From assembly GCA_030062745.1 (NCBI GenBank), contig CP099848.1, forward strand, positions 15,041,568 to 15,105,567: a stretch of DNA of 64,000 bases, in the 5' to 3' direction. The DNA is from Capitulum mitella (lineage: Eukaryota; Arthropoda; Thecostraca; Pollicipedomorpha; Pollicipedidae). How positions within the stretch are numbered: position 1 is the first letter of the stretch; each line of letters opens with the position of its first letter. Positions 44,893-56,510 of this stretch are shown here, piece by piece. Under the pieces are notes generated by a model. It ran no database searches and was not told the DNA's origin. It was given only the letters and a program-made list of their open reading frames with translations. A program made the translations under genes and the position numbers.

Positions 44893-45400
44893 TAAAAGGG
44901 TTCATTTTTCCATATGGCGAGGTATAAGGCAAAATGTTAGTGAAATAATGGCCAGTCTGTGTATAACAACTGGCATAGGATATTGACAGGTTTCCGCAGA
45001 TGTGAATGCTGATGTATGAAATGAACTGAGACAAAACAAAATAAAAAGTGAACGCGTGAACAATAAAGATAAATTAAAGTTTTCAGAACTTCAAAATAAC
45101 GTGGCCCAAATCAGAAAAGTTCCCAGTTTGAGGGGTTTGGTTGTTTTGTTTTGACCCCCTCCTTGGTGAAATCTTGGCTACGTCCCTGGTGCAATGTCAC
45201 ACGGTACATGAAAAAATATATATATGCACGTCAAAATGGGATGATGTTTGCACTTCAGAAGCATTACAACCTGTTCTCAGAAGTATTTCCTGACAGGCTA
45301 GAAGTCTCCTCCTATCCTAAATGGTGGCTGACCGTGGCCTGCCTGACATCCAGCTCAGTAATGTGACACATGGCCGTTTGCTGCAGCCTCTCCCAGCGCC

Positions 45401-48400
45401 ATGTCGGCGCCCGGTGAGGAGCCGCTGGTGATCCGACCCAGCCGTGAGGAACTGTGCATGGTGCAGCGGGACGTGCTGTGCCTGGAGCCCGGCTGCGGCC
45501 GCGTGTTCCCGCACTCGTCGGCGCTCAGGTTCCACGTGACGCGCATGCACCGGCGACAGCGGATCACGCGCACCGCGCCGGCCGCCGCTGTCTACGTCTG
45601 CCCGGAACCAGCCTGCAAGGAGACGAGCAGCGCACGCAAGACCCAGTTCGGCTCGCTGAAGCAAGTCAAACAGGTGCGCTAACTGGTGACACTGGCCTTC
45701 AATGGTGTTCCCGGGCGAGCGTACAGGGATGTCGACTGATCAAGACTGTTTCAAAGCCATTAGTTTGTGTTCAGATGGTTGCCACTTGTTGGATGGATGG
45801 AGAAGATGAATTACATAGATTTGGGCAGGTATGCTTGTATAGGGAGGTCTGTGTTAATCTCGAGGTCAGATAGACATAATTCATCAACTTGAATTTCTTG
45901 TTTCTTTGTGGCTGTACCTCCATTTTAAAAGCCGTGAGATACGCTAACGCTTATGTGCAGTTTCCCACAAAAGTAGTGGTAGATATTAGGCTCCTTGACA
46001 ATATGGAGCGTATTTTTCGAACCGTAGGTAATACGTCGTCACAAGAACACAGCATGGTCGGTGACAATGCTTCGCATCATGCTGTACAGATGCACTCATC
46101 TGCATTGTCCTGGTACTGCCGAATTCTCCAAAATAACGGTTTTTGCATCATTCGCCAGAGCTTTCACCGCCTCCTGTTGGGTGCGTCCCTACCAGTGACG
46201 ACCCTTCGCTGACAGGTGGCCCGTTGCGTCGGGGGCATGTTTAGAGGCTGCCTTTCTTAATAGATAGGACAGCTGTTAACACGCCGACCACTGAGGGGAT
46301 GCGTTTCGTGCGCCGGAGGAGGACCAGCTTCCCATTGATTATCGTAGCTGCTACATTCCGATCAACTTGACCAACACAGCCGTGCGCTGCACGGCGCTCT
46401 AGGTGGGCCGAGTGGTATTATCGTTTGACCCGAAATGGGTGATAGGGAAATCGCGAGTTCGCGTCCATGGATATCCGTTTTGTTTTCTTTCTTCTCTGCT
46501 GTCATTTCTGAGCACGTGCGTTGCATGGTAACATCGGGATGCAGACTTTGTGGTTAATACTGGAAACACATGGGAACACATGCGTTGCACCACGTGATGA
46601 TATCAAGTGGCAGGAAATGACTCATCTGCTATAGTGATGTCAACCTTGGGAAGGCATAAAGCCCATCCTTGCCTAAACCGGCATAGTCCGCGATACCTTC
46701 AATTAAAATGTCATTAAGCGGCATTTAGGCTCCGTCGGGGAGACAGAGCCCGAATTCGTTGCAGGCGGTGGAAAATATTGAACTCCTGACTCCTGTCTTA
46801 CGAAATGTTTGTAAACTGAAGAATGCTGGACACACCCGACATCTGTCTTGGTATTATCTTTATCTGTAATTATGCTTGATGAACAACTTGTGCTTATGTT
46901 TTTGACACGCGCAGTGGGGGGCCTCGGGAAATTACATGCAGTGGAGGAGAGACGCGAAGTTTCCCTACCCACCAACCTCAGAAAGCAGCTGGTGCCACGA
47001 AACTTCCGGGGCGAGTGGAATGCTGTGGACAATGCATTTTTCCAAATCTCGTGGCCTTGGGACAACATCTTTGAGGTCAGACCTTGTCAGATGTCCAAAA
47101 TTTCGTCTGTTTGGCAGCTTTTGTGACTTTTTCGGGGATAATTACCATAGTTGATTGAAAATATATCAAAATCAGACTTATCCCTACTTTAAGGGTGATC
47201 CACGATAGCTAGCACACAAAGCACAGCATTGAACTTCAGATCGCTCGTATATCATCTAATATCGCCGCTGGTAACGCATGGCGTGGGGGGGGACGATCGG
47301 CTGGTTTTGCCGCTCTGCGTTTGACGTCACGGGGTCATATCTCCAAAAATGTCCATCTGATTTTCCGCTTTTCTGTGTTTTCGTTTTTTGACGACGCACT
47401 AGCCATCAGTTTAAAGTATGCAAAGATAGGCAGTCCGCGATAAACGTGAGGTCGGGGGCGGGATGGATTTCGTCCCATCCTCTGGATTTCGGCCAGAGGC
47501 TTCCAACGTGAAGCCCTTTCAGAACGAAGTCTCGTTTCAGACAAGCCCCTGCTAGAACATTTACAATCTCGCTATTCTGAAGAATGGTCAGTATTTTACT
47601 TTATACCATACATATGTTTGCGCTATCTCAAACGAAACATTTTTGTCGAACTTAACCACCTCCTCCCCTCGGTCCCCGTTCAGCAAAAATAATTTGGCCC
47701 CTGTCCCCCTCCCCTTTTATGAAACGCTCCTACGCCTCTGCGGTCATACCATGTACTACTACTGCATGTATGTCTCACGACTACTACTACATAGTCCCCC
47801 GTTTGATTCGTTTCGTTGAAATGATGCATATGCAAAGACTTGCATATCGTAAACCACTGGTAATTTGCGCGAATGGTTCAGACCTAGCCAAGCTGAACAG
47901 GAGTTGCAGTTATGTAAAACCATGCAATGGATGACATCGGTGATATGAGTAAACCCGTGCTATTGGTGTCAAAAGTTACACTCCGACTGGTCATCCCGGG
48001 TTCATTGGACCGGGAATGGATAACTGATGCTATTTGCCCTTTCATACCATTTGCTCTTTTCTCTTCGTATTATCTTGACGTCACTGGAAATGTCCGATTT
48101 AGGTAAAGTATGAAAAACCATGTTTTCCAGCATTCACAGCACTAATGCTCACGCCTGTTTAACCCTCGCCGGATGGGAGGGATTTTCACTCGCACCGATG
48201 ACGGGGAGGGGGTAGTCGCCTGTAGTCCCTGTCGCCGTTTAGCCCCTGATTGAGCTGGCGCCTCGGGACACGAAGAAAACCATAGTTGTATGCCCAAGGA
48301 ATCCAGCGGTAACCACGTCGACCCCGTCAGGTCAGCCAGTGACCTCGTAGGTGAGGTCAGACTTTGTGCTTGGGAGCTAAGAATCGATTCTCCTCAGGTA

Positions 48401-51400
48401 AAAACGACGGATTTGGGGCCAAATAGGCCTAAAACTGACTCGCCAAAGAAACTTGCATAGGAACGTTCTAAAGCCATAAATGGTCATCAAAAACCATTGA
48501 CCTCGTTTGACCCTGAAAAGCATTGTCATCAAGAAAGGTCATCGGGCTGTCTAGTGACCTGCTGTCGTGTGGACTACCATTCAGAACCGATTTCATGCCT
48601 TTATGCATGTCTGTTTATGCATGTCTGTTGTCCTAAAACAGTAAAAAAAAAGCCGGCATTTGGTGCAAAAATCGTTCTGCAAGCTTTCACTAATGACGTC
48701 ATGGCACGGTGTCCTGAGACAAGATGGGGCCATTTTTTTTTTAATCATGTGCAATGAATGTATGGCCAGCTGTGTCAAATTCTCACGGCGCTGTCGTGCA
48801 CCGTTTTGCCGTGGTCCCGGAAACAATGCTGGGGGGTGGCATCCACCCCCTCGTCCGACGAGGGTTAAGCTCTTATCATTGCCAACTGATAAAGTTTTGG
48901 GGACCAGGTTCCACACTGTGAAGGGGATCAAGCCGAGCATTGCGGCTGGGAAGCTCAGCGTAGGGAGGTCAGCCGAACATTGGGAAATGCACCCCCCCCC
49001 ACCCAAGAGATTCAGAGTTTCGGCGTTGATAATGTGCGAGTGTGTATGTCGAAATATATTCGGGCGAGTTAATGTGCATGTGAATAAACGCTGGATTTGT
49101 CCGTTTAACCCCCTGTCTTTGCCATTAATCTACCCTGGCAATGGCAATTAATCTACCCATTGCCAGGGTAGATTAATGGCATGTAATTGTCACATGTAAT
49201 TATCATCACAATCAAATACATCATAAATAAATAAATCATAATCAAACACCATGTAATTATCACAAAGACAAAGACAGACACACTATGAACCAAGGTTTGA
49301 AAAAAGTGTCATTTTTTGATGTTGAACAGTACCAGTAAATGTGTGCTCAGAAAATGTTTTATACCCCAAAAATCTGATCTTGTGCCTCCGTCAAAAAGCT
49401 ACATTTTAACCATGTTGACAAATTTCTAACTATGCAAGGAAATGTCCATTCTGTAAGGAGGAGGCATGATAGCATAACTGACTTACGTCAAGAATGTGAA
49501 CTTAACACAGTACTACTATTTGCAAAATTTTGTACTCCAAAGCAAAATTATACTCTGACACTAAGAACAAAAAAGTAATTTCCAACCCTGCTCCTGGAGC
49601 AGGGTTGATATGACATGATGCCATGATGGCATAACTGACTTGCGCTAAGAATGCTAACAAAACAAAAATTATACTCCGACACCAAAGACAAACACCGAAG
49701 TCCCAACCCTGCTATGAATTGTTCATTTGTGTGTAACTTATTTCCAGCGTTATTACTCAGAAACCGTTCAGCCGTCATTGCTCGCGTCAAGTGTCCAGAC
49801 AATCAGGTGAAAAACTGCCTGTTTGGAGGGGACTGCGGGCCGGATACGGCTTAGTCAGTCTCCTCGACGCCTTCACAGCCGTCCGACAGAACATGCCACG
49901 TGATCAAGACGCGCCCCCTCCTTATGGCCTCTACCCATTACCCCATTTACAACACAACTGATCTTATCAGTTTAACAGCCGAGAGGGCGGCAGTTGCGAA
50001 ACTAAGAGCAAGCCCAACGTCCCCGCCTACCGAGCGTAAATATGGTTTTCGTGTTTTTAGGTGTGGGATTAGAATACGAAACACCAGTTTCAAGTTATTA
50101 CGGGTACCCCTACGTCGCGACACATACCTGCTCAAATTACATTACATTAGCACCATAAACACCGGAGCTATGGCCGGTGTACAACAACAACCCTAATACC
50201 AACCATTACTTTTGTGGAGACCTGTACCTAAAATGTGTGACTATATACTAACGACCTTGTGCGAATTTACGCTCCCAGCCACCTCTGTTGAGCTCAGCTT
50301 TCTCTCCCTCCCCAGCACTACCTGAAAGTGCACGCGCCCCGCACGCTGGTCTGCCCTGACTGTCGGGCTGCGGCGTTCGCCAGCGACTCGCTGCTCCGCG
50401 CGCACCGGCGCGGCTGCGGCGCCTGCCACGGCTGCAGCTGCGGCGCCCAGTTCGCCCACCTGACCACGCTGCGCCGCCACGCCAAGAGACACGGCCATGC
50501 CCCGCTCGAACTGCCGGGGTGAGGAGCACCACCGGTCAAGCGTTGTGCTGGGACGTGCTGGTGGACTTAATTACTAGAGTTTTCTCTGGAAACGTAGTCA
50601 TTTATTTTAGGGCTGGTGAGAAATGCTTTTTTGTTGTCAACGACGAGGTTGACCGTGGCGTGGCCCAGTAAACAGCAGATGCGGAATTATTGATTTATTC
50701 GAAAAACAGTGAAATAGCTATGCAACTCACGTATATGAAGTAAACATGGCATGTCATAGCCTGCTTATTCCACAGTGCACTGGGCAAGTATTACCCATTC
50801 TGTGTTCTGCAGCGCAGTTGCTGGCAACTTGAGAAGCTCGTCTGTGCTGTCCACAGTGCTGCGCTGCTGCCCGTCTGACCTGACCTGACCTCCCCCAGCC
50901 GGAGGAAGTCGGCGGACGGCCTGCGCCGGCTGGCGCCCAAGCCTTGCCACCCGCTCCACTTGCTGGCGTCGATTGCGCTGGCCAGCGTGCCGGCGCGGCC
51001 GGCAGCGCTCACGCGCGAGGCCAGCACCCAGACGGCCGGACGGCGGTTGGCGCGCGGCGCCGGCCGCACCAGCGGCACCCAGACGCGGCTGACGAGCGGC
51101 CGGCGGCGGCACAGCGCCGGCTCCCAGTGCGCGCCGCCGCCGCCGCCGCCGCCGCAGACGGCCGCCTCGCAGACGGAGGGCCCGGCCGGCGGCGCGCCGG
51201 TGGTGCTGCAACTGCGCGCCGCCTCGTCCGGCGTGCGCCTGCTGTGGCCGCTGCCGGCGGCGCCGGGCCGGCCGCTGGCCAGCTGCCAGACGCAGACGGA
51301 GCGGCCGGCCCTGCTGTGGCCGCCGCCAGGCTGGGCCGACTCCGGCTGCCAGACGCCGCGGCCGCCTCCGCCGCAGCCGCCGCCGCAGCCGCCGCAGCCT

Positions 51401-51835
51401 CCACAGCCGCCGCAGCCGCCGCAGCCGCCATCGCAGCGGCAGGACCGGCTGCTCGGCTGCGCTCCGCCGCAGCCGCCGCCGCCGCTGCCGGCGGTCAGCT
51501 CCCAGACAGACGCCGACATGCTGTCGACGGAGACGCAGACGCAGGACCCGTTCGACGTCATCAAGCACTTGCTGCATCCGGACGAGGAGCAGCTGCTGTT
51601 TCCCGAGCTCTCGGAGCTCTCCGGCACCGACATCCAGACGCAAACGCCCTGGCTGATGGACGACTCACAGACGCAGACGCCCTGGCTGACGGACGATTCG
51701 GAGACGCAGACGCCGTGGTTAACCGATGACCCCGGAGGCCTGAGGGCGTCGCAAGCGCAGGCGGCTCCGGTCACCCACATGGAGACCCAGACGTGTCTGC
51801 TTTGCCTGGGCCCGTGTGTCTGCTGGGATGATTGA
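45401..51835 (+). CDS. ATMIN: ATMIN / ASCIZ orthologue, complete, three exons
   Basis: Exons 45401-45673, 50316-50518 and 50899-51835 (phases 0 and 2) give 470 residues. In vertebrates and flies ATMIN is a zinc-finger transcription factor that activates the LC8 dynein light-chain gene and is itself bound by LC8 (family knowledge). Residues 1-158 hold four fingers with ATMIN spacing: VLCLEPGCGRVF...MHRRQ, YVCPEPAC... completed across the intron by HYLKVHA, LVCPDCRAAAF, and the compact CSCGAQFAHLTTLRRH. The C-terminal exon has eight TQT motifs and three SQT/CQT variants, including three in tandem at 11-residue spacing (IQTQTPWL, SQTQTPWL, ETQTPWL), between Pro/Ala-rich linkers. It is shorter than human ATMIN (about 820 residues). 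Intron 1 is 4.6 kb and holds several repeats. The start ATG has context CAGCGCCATGTCG; a short 5' UTR exon may exist. Confidence 0.93.
46399..46600 (+). mobile_element. tRNA-derived SINE-like sequence in ATMIN intron 1
   Basis: An A-box-like GTGGGCCGAGTGGT at about 46402-46415 and a B-box-like GAGTTCGCGTCC at about 46455-46466, at roughly tRNA spacing, followed by unrelated sequence. It does not fold as a good tRNA, so a polymerase III-type SINE head is more likely than a gene. The right end is undefined. Confidence 0.4.
48159..48868. mobile_element. TTAA MITE family 3
   Basis: TTAA at both ends (48159-48162, 48865-48868) with inverted repeats TTAACCCTCGCCGGA and, reversed, TTAACCCTCGTCGGA. 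710 bp, no coding sequence. It lies in ATMIN intron 1. It is a different family from the two others but has the same target and CCC-type start. Confidence 0.82.
49121..49180. repeat. Perfect 24-bp inverted repeat (hairpin)
   Basis: GCCATTAATCTACCCTGGCA plus four more bases at 49121-49144 is repeated exactly as reverse complement at 49157-49180, with a 12-base spacer. It could form a stable hairpin in ATMIN pre-mRNA, or be a small fold-back element. Confidence 0.85.
49466..49715 (+). repeat. Imperfect direct repeat, two units of about 130-150 bp
   Basis: GGCATGATAGCATAACTGACTT...AAAATTATACTCTGACAC...CCAACCCTGCT at about 49463-49590 recurs at about 49618-49715 with small deletions. Confidence 0.7.
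49900..50315 (+). other. End of ATMIN intron 1
   Basis: No further repeats or coding seen; ends in a strong pyrimidine tract and CCCCAG acceptor. Confidence 0.6.
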
Positions 51836-54040
51836 TCGTGAGAACCGGCCCTAGTCTTGCCCACTTCACGCACCGAGTGAACACTGCTGCAGGATGCGAG
51901 CTTGTACGGAGGCTTGGCGGAAGCTGAAAACGCACCGCCCCGTTGTGTTTAACTCCCGCCTTGCAGTTGTTGGCCGTGCAGAAATGACTAGAAGAAGAAG
52001 AAGAAGAAGAAGACAGAAATGCCGGCGTACTTTCTTGTTACGCGCGAGCGAGGCTTCTGTTGCTGCCTTTAGCCAGGGATTTGATGCCACTTATGTGGCG
52101 TCGCTGTCTGTGATGAAGTGATTGGTTTCAGTGAAAGACAGACCACAAAGCTGGAAGGGATCAACATCTAGAAATGCTTTCACTGAATATGAGAGTTTCA
52201 TGCTTAGGTCATGTGCTACCAGTGCTGTAATCAAACACCGATCGATGGTAAGGGCGAGAACATTTTGGTTAGTGGTTGAATTAATACGGAGCGTGAACTT
52301 TCTTTTCCATTATTATGGTGATTTGGGTTTACGAACCGACTTTAGGCGCAGGCACGAACAGAAACGCTAGAAAGATGTCGATACCTTAGGGCAGCGGAGA
52401 GGAGTGGTCTGTATGAAATGCTATATTTGGATTCTGTAGACATTATTTTCAAACAGCAAACATTTGCGGCTTGTGGGTGGCTCTTTCCGTATTTTTGTAG
52501 CTTGTGATACTGAATCGTCGTGTTGCAGGTAACACCATTTTTGCCAGGCTTCGTGAACTCTGCTGTTTTCCTTTCCGATTCTTGTGATGCGGATTGTGCG
52601 GTGTTGTGCTGCTGTGGAACTTCATCATTTCAACGCCACAGAATTGCCTTCGTTGGGGTATTCCGGGTACTTATATTCGTGTCATTCACCATGTTACGAA
52701 TATATTAATACGAAATTAATGTACGCTTATGACAAACAGTGATCCGTGAGACTTGAAATTGCTACTGATCTCGAAGTACCGTGGTGTCGAAATGTGATAT
52801 TCAAACCAAATTTAGGTGAACCACGGACATGATTGCCCCATATGTATGCGACAGGCATGGTTTGCCTGTGAATGTTTTCAGCCCAAAGTAGGACGGGAGC
52901 GACTTCCGAGCGCGTGGCTTAAGATTTTCCACTGTACACCAGTCTAGGCGAAATACCGCACAGCCCATTTCTCCCCTGCTGAACACCGAACAGTGAAGCA
53001 AAAATGACTGGGCAGGATGTTTCCGTATTTTAAAAATACATGAAACTTGATCTGACGACACGTCGCATGAAAAAAGCACCGCTGTGATCGTAATAGGTAT
53101 CAGGATTTAGTCACAGCCATGTCAGTTTGTTTTTTGGTTGAAAGGGGTATGATTAGTTGCACTGAGTGGTATCAACAGTAAAAAAAAAAAATGCCAATAA
53201 CCTTGCTTGCTGTACACGTGACTACTGACCAACTTTTAAAACGCCAGCTATTGCTGTATGACTATGCCCGAACAGCTTCGTTCGAAAAAGAACTGACGTC
53301 TTGTTAGGCTATTAACGGGACGGAGAGCGGGCGCCATATGACCACATAGTCGGAGCGCCTTCAAGCCCCAATCACACACGCACAACGCAGACGGAGACCC
53401 CAAAACGTACTCGCAACTTTGAATGTCGCCGAATTGTCCCGGAGAGTAAAACCTTTAACATAATGGCTTAACATGTCCCAGAGACACTGGGAGAAGCGGT
53501 GCTAAAGAAAACATGCAGCTTCAGGCATGTCAGAGTCTAGATTCATAGCAACTAAATTAATCATATCAAAAATAGTCATAAACAAAGGCACCAAGAGGCT
53601 GACACCCTCCGCCAATAAGGTTCAACAAAGACCGGAAACATCTATGGTCACTGGTCACGTGGCATGATATACGGTCTCCTTGGGAATGTTGTCAAGGCAG
53701 GAATACTGAAGTGTTGATATTTGGGTCTCTGCAATGTGAGGTTAATTCTGTTTATTTCGGTTTCTTTATTTCTCAGACAACTGATTCACTGCCCCCCCCC
53801 CCCTCTTTCAGTCGATGGACTAGAAGTGCAGGTATGGTCTTGGACAGACGTAGACGTGTTGTTGCCAACCTCTTGCCAATTCCGACTTTAGGTAACACGG
53901 GGTAACGAAACAAGAACTAGCGTGTTGCACGTTTCTTTCTGATTCTAATGACACCCAATTTGACCCTTCAGGTCATTTGGTGACCTCTCAAGTCACAATG
54001 GAAAGAGTACCATATCGTTTGATGTCTTCGCTGTCATCGC
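51836..54040. other. ATMIN 3' flank and intergenic DNA
   Basis: No canonical AATAAA close to the stop and no recognisable gene. Holds a (GAA)n-like run at 51990-52012 and an A-run near 53180. Confidence 0.5.
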
Positions 54041-54159
54041 GCCTACAAACGATGCTTTTGTGGCGACCTGGCTCTTGGCTTCAGATATAGCAGACGATCA
54101 CGGGGGAGTGAGACAGTGCACAAATACAAAGCTATATCGCGTCGACCGTTGTCTCCGAC

Positions 54160-54813
54160 GGCGGTGCTGTCCCAGACTACCCTTCCGCTGCCGCCGCCGC
54201 CGCCGCCGTCGCCGTGCTCGTCTCTGCCGGCCGACACGCCTGCGTGGCGTGGCTGGCGGCCGGCGCGGGTCGTCGCCGCCGCAGTCGGCCGGCCGGTGAC
54301 CGGCTGGAGGCAAGGTAGCCCGACCGTCGCTTGTGACGACCGACGGCCGTGATACGGAGGCTGACGGTGGAGCGCGGGCTGACAGTGGATCGCGCGCTGT
54401 AACAAAGTCCGTGTGCCAGGTGTAGTGAAGCGACAAGCTCTTTCAGCGAGCACGGGCTGAAGAAGTTTCCATTTCGAAGAGGAGTCTGGTCGTGTTCGGG
54501 TTGGTTTTCGTCGCGTCCGAGGTGGTTTGTGAGTGTTCGTCCGCCTGTTCTGCGTTTCTGTGCAGAGTGCGTCACGGCACGGCGTCTGTGCGTCTCGTTA
54601 CGGCGTCTGTGCGTCACGGCACGTGTGCACGCGCGCCTGTCTGTCGGCGCCGCTTCAGCCCGTCCGCCGGATTACGCGGCTGCTGCAGCTGTCGCCGCTT
54701 CTTCACGCTGTGCCCTGTGCGCCGACGCCTCAGCACCGCTCCGTCCAGCTCCAGCGCCAGCGCCGCGCGGCCGTGTGAGCCGCCGGCAGCAGCGGTCGTG
54801 CCGGCAGGCGACA
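54160..54813 (+). promoter_or_regulatory. CpG-rich promoter region of the following gene
   Basis: Dense CpG, GC-rich, with simple GCC/CCG repeats near 54185-54215, ending at a Kozak-like GACAATGG start. No TATA box is seen. Long frames on both strands here are low-complexity artefacts. Confidence 0.5.
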
Positions 54814-54990
54814 ATGGAGCGCCGCTCTCGCCGCTGGAGGCAGTGTAACGGCCGGCCGAGCCCGCCGCCGGCCGACCCCGACCCAGACGCCATCGAGATG
54901 ACGTCACTGGCGCCGCTGCCGCGTGGCCTGGAGCGGCATCTGCGCGAGTGCGAGTGTCCCTGCGACCACCTGGGCTTCAGTCGGTACCAG
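54814..54990 (+). CDS. First coding exon of an unidentified gene
   Basis: ATG at 54814 (context GACAATGG) opens 59 codons ending in a good donor (CAG/GTGAGC) in phase 0. The peptide begins MERRSRRWRQ, has a Pro/Asp-rich segment, then a cysteine-rich ECECPCDHLGFSRYQ. The final GFxxYQ is loosely like the segment before the first helix of SV2/SLC22-type transporters (GFGRFQ), but this is too short to call. Downstream exons are not recognised in the remaining 9 kb and may lie beyond the window. Confidence 0.55.
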
Positions 54991-55093
54991 GTGAGCTTAA
55001 CCTAGGAGAAGAACGGTGCTGAGAACTGCTCGCTCCCGAGGCTGAACTCGCCACTGGCGGCTGCGAACACTAAACGATGGACATGGGTGAGGT

Positions 55094-55268
55094 CAGTGAC
55101 GTAACCAGGATTTTTTTTTTAAGAGGGGCCGGGGGGTCCGGTCCCCTCCCCCTTAAGCCCGCATTTTTTTGTAAAAACCATTGCATATCGTCTTCCCGGC
55201 AGGCGGTTTTCGTATCATTGCAGTTCACTCTGAGCTCCCCCCTCAAGAAAATCCTGACTACGCTCCTG
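55094..55268. mobile_element. Short hAT-type MITE
   Basis: 175 bp with ends CAGTGACGTAACCAGGATTT and, reversed, CAGGAGCGTAGTCAGGATTT. These are the common CAGNGGCGTAGCCAGG-type termini. An 8-bp target duplication is not clear. It lies in the first intron of the preceding gene. Confidence 0.7.
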
Positions 55269-56014
55269 ACTCCGGGGATACTTGGTACGCATATTTCAGT
55301 GTCATTAAGAATGAGGGTGTCCGATAGCACTAAAATATATTCCATGTGTACGACTTATGGTCTGCGCTTCGTGAGTTTAGGAACCGTCTCCTTAAATTCC
55401 TTCTAGTGGCATTACTAGACATCAGTTTAGTTTATCCGCTGGTGTATCCTGTATCCCAAAAACTCCGAAAATTGTAGAGGTAAATTATACGTTAAACACT
55501 ATTCAAGTTACCTGCGTTGATTATACTGTCGACGAATCTGCCCAGGATCATACATCATGTCCCTGGGCCTGACCCACAGGTAGGCAGGTATGTTTCATAG
55601 TACATATCAGATGTCATCGATTGGTAAATGTAAATGACTATGTCAGTGTAGTAATTGCGCATAAATAATGCCCAGGGCGAAATTCCTTTATCGTTGGTTT
55701 ACCATATTTCGACGATACATCGGTTTGATCCGGTTTTTCACGGTGTACATACAAACAAAAATAAAATAAACATCTTGAAAACAATGCCATGTTATTTCAC
55801 ACATATTCCCAGCCCGGAAGGTACCCAAGCCCAAGCCCGGTTTGTGGTGCGAAGTGTCGGCAGAGCTGCTGACTCCCCACGCCATGGTTAGTTAGTGGAG
55901 TTGCTTTTGCTTTTTTGCTTTTAGTTGGAGTTGGAGAGCATGATTAGTGGAGTTGCAGGACACGGTGGCGGCCTAACGCACCGGCATTACGGTGGCAGTC
56001 AGAGTGGCTGTGTC

Positions 56015-56407
56015 CACGGATGTCGATCTGTATTCTTTCGAGGGGGCCCTGGCCCACCCAATGTTGGTTTGGGCCCCTCCAGTGTTGGTTTTGGCCCCTC
56101 CAATATTGTCTGCCAGTTTTAAGGGGAACTGGGCAAAAATAACGAAAGGAAGGGTTGCAATTGATAAAAGATAGGCAGAAAGTATAGAATAAGGCACCAA
56201 GCGATTTGCGTTCTGTTTTCTGTATATACCTATATACACGGGATGTATGCAACTTTTTATTTGAAAAACGAAAACAGAAAATTCAAAAATTTCTATTGAT
56301 CAAACTAAAGTGGGCTAAATCCATTGGAAAACCCACATTTGGGGGAGGTTAGGTTGTCGGGCCCACGGCTCGGCCCACCCAATCATTTACAGAAACTGAC
56401 ATTCCTG
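56015..56407 (+). mobile_element. hAT-type MITE, copy 3, with target duplication
   Basis: Starts CACGGATGTCGAT and ends ACTGACATTCCTG. Flanks GCTGTGTC (56007-56014) and GCTGTATT (56408-56415) match at 6 of 8 bases. Homologous to 4000-4441 and 38400-38816. It is non-coding. Confidence 0.83.
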
Positions 56408-56510
56408 GCTGTATTGTTCCATCGCAAGTAACTGGGGAATGAAGCAGGCGTACTGTCATCCTGTCCGAGCTTTGAGGACTTGTATGGGTGCGACTGCAGT
56501 CAGACACATG

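Noticed and set aside
46399-46470. A tRNA gene
   Set aside because: A- and B-box-like motifs are present but the acceptor and anticodon stems do not pair well, so I call it a SINE head.
50765-51873. Minus-strand frames of 292 and 360 residues
   Set aside because: They are Arg/Gly/Ser-rich shadows of the ATMIN last exon, which has clear homology on the plus strand.
54043-54907. Several frames of 80-160 residues on both strands
   Set aside because: CpG-island low complexity; no domain, and the only supported start is at 54814.
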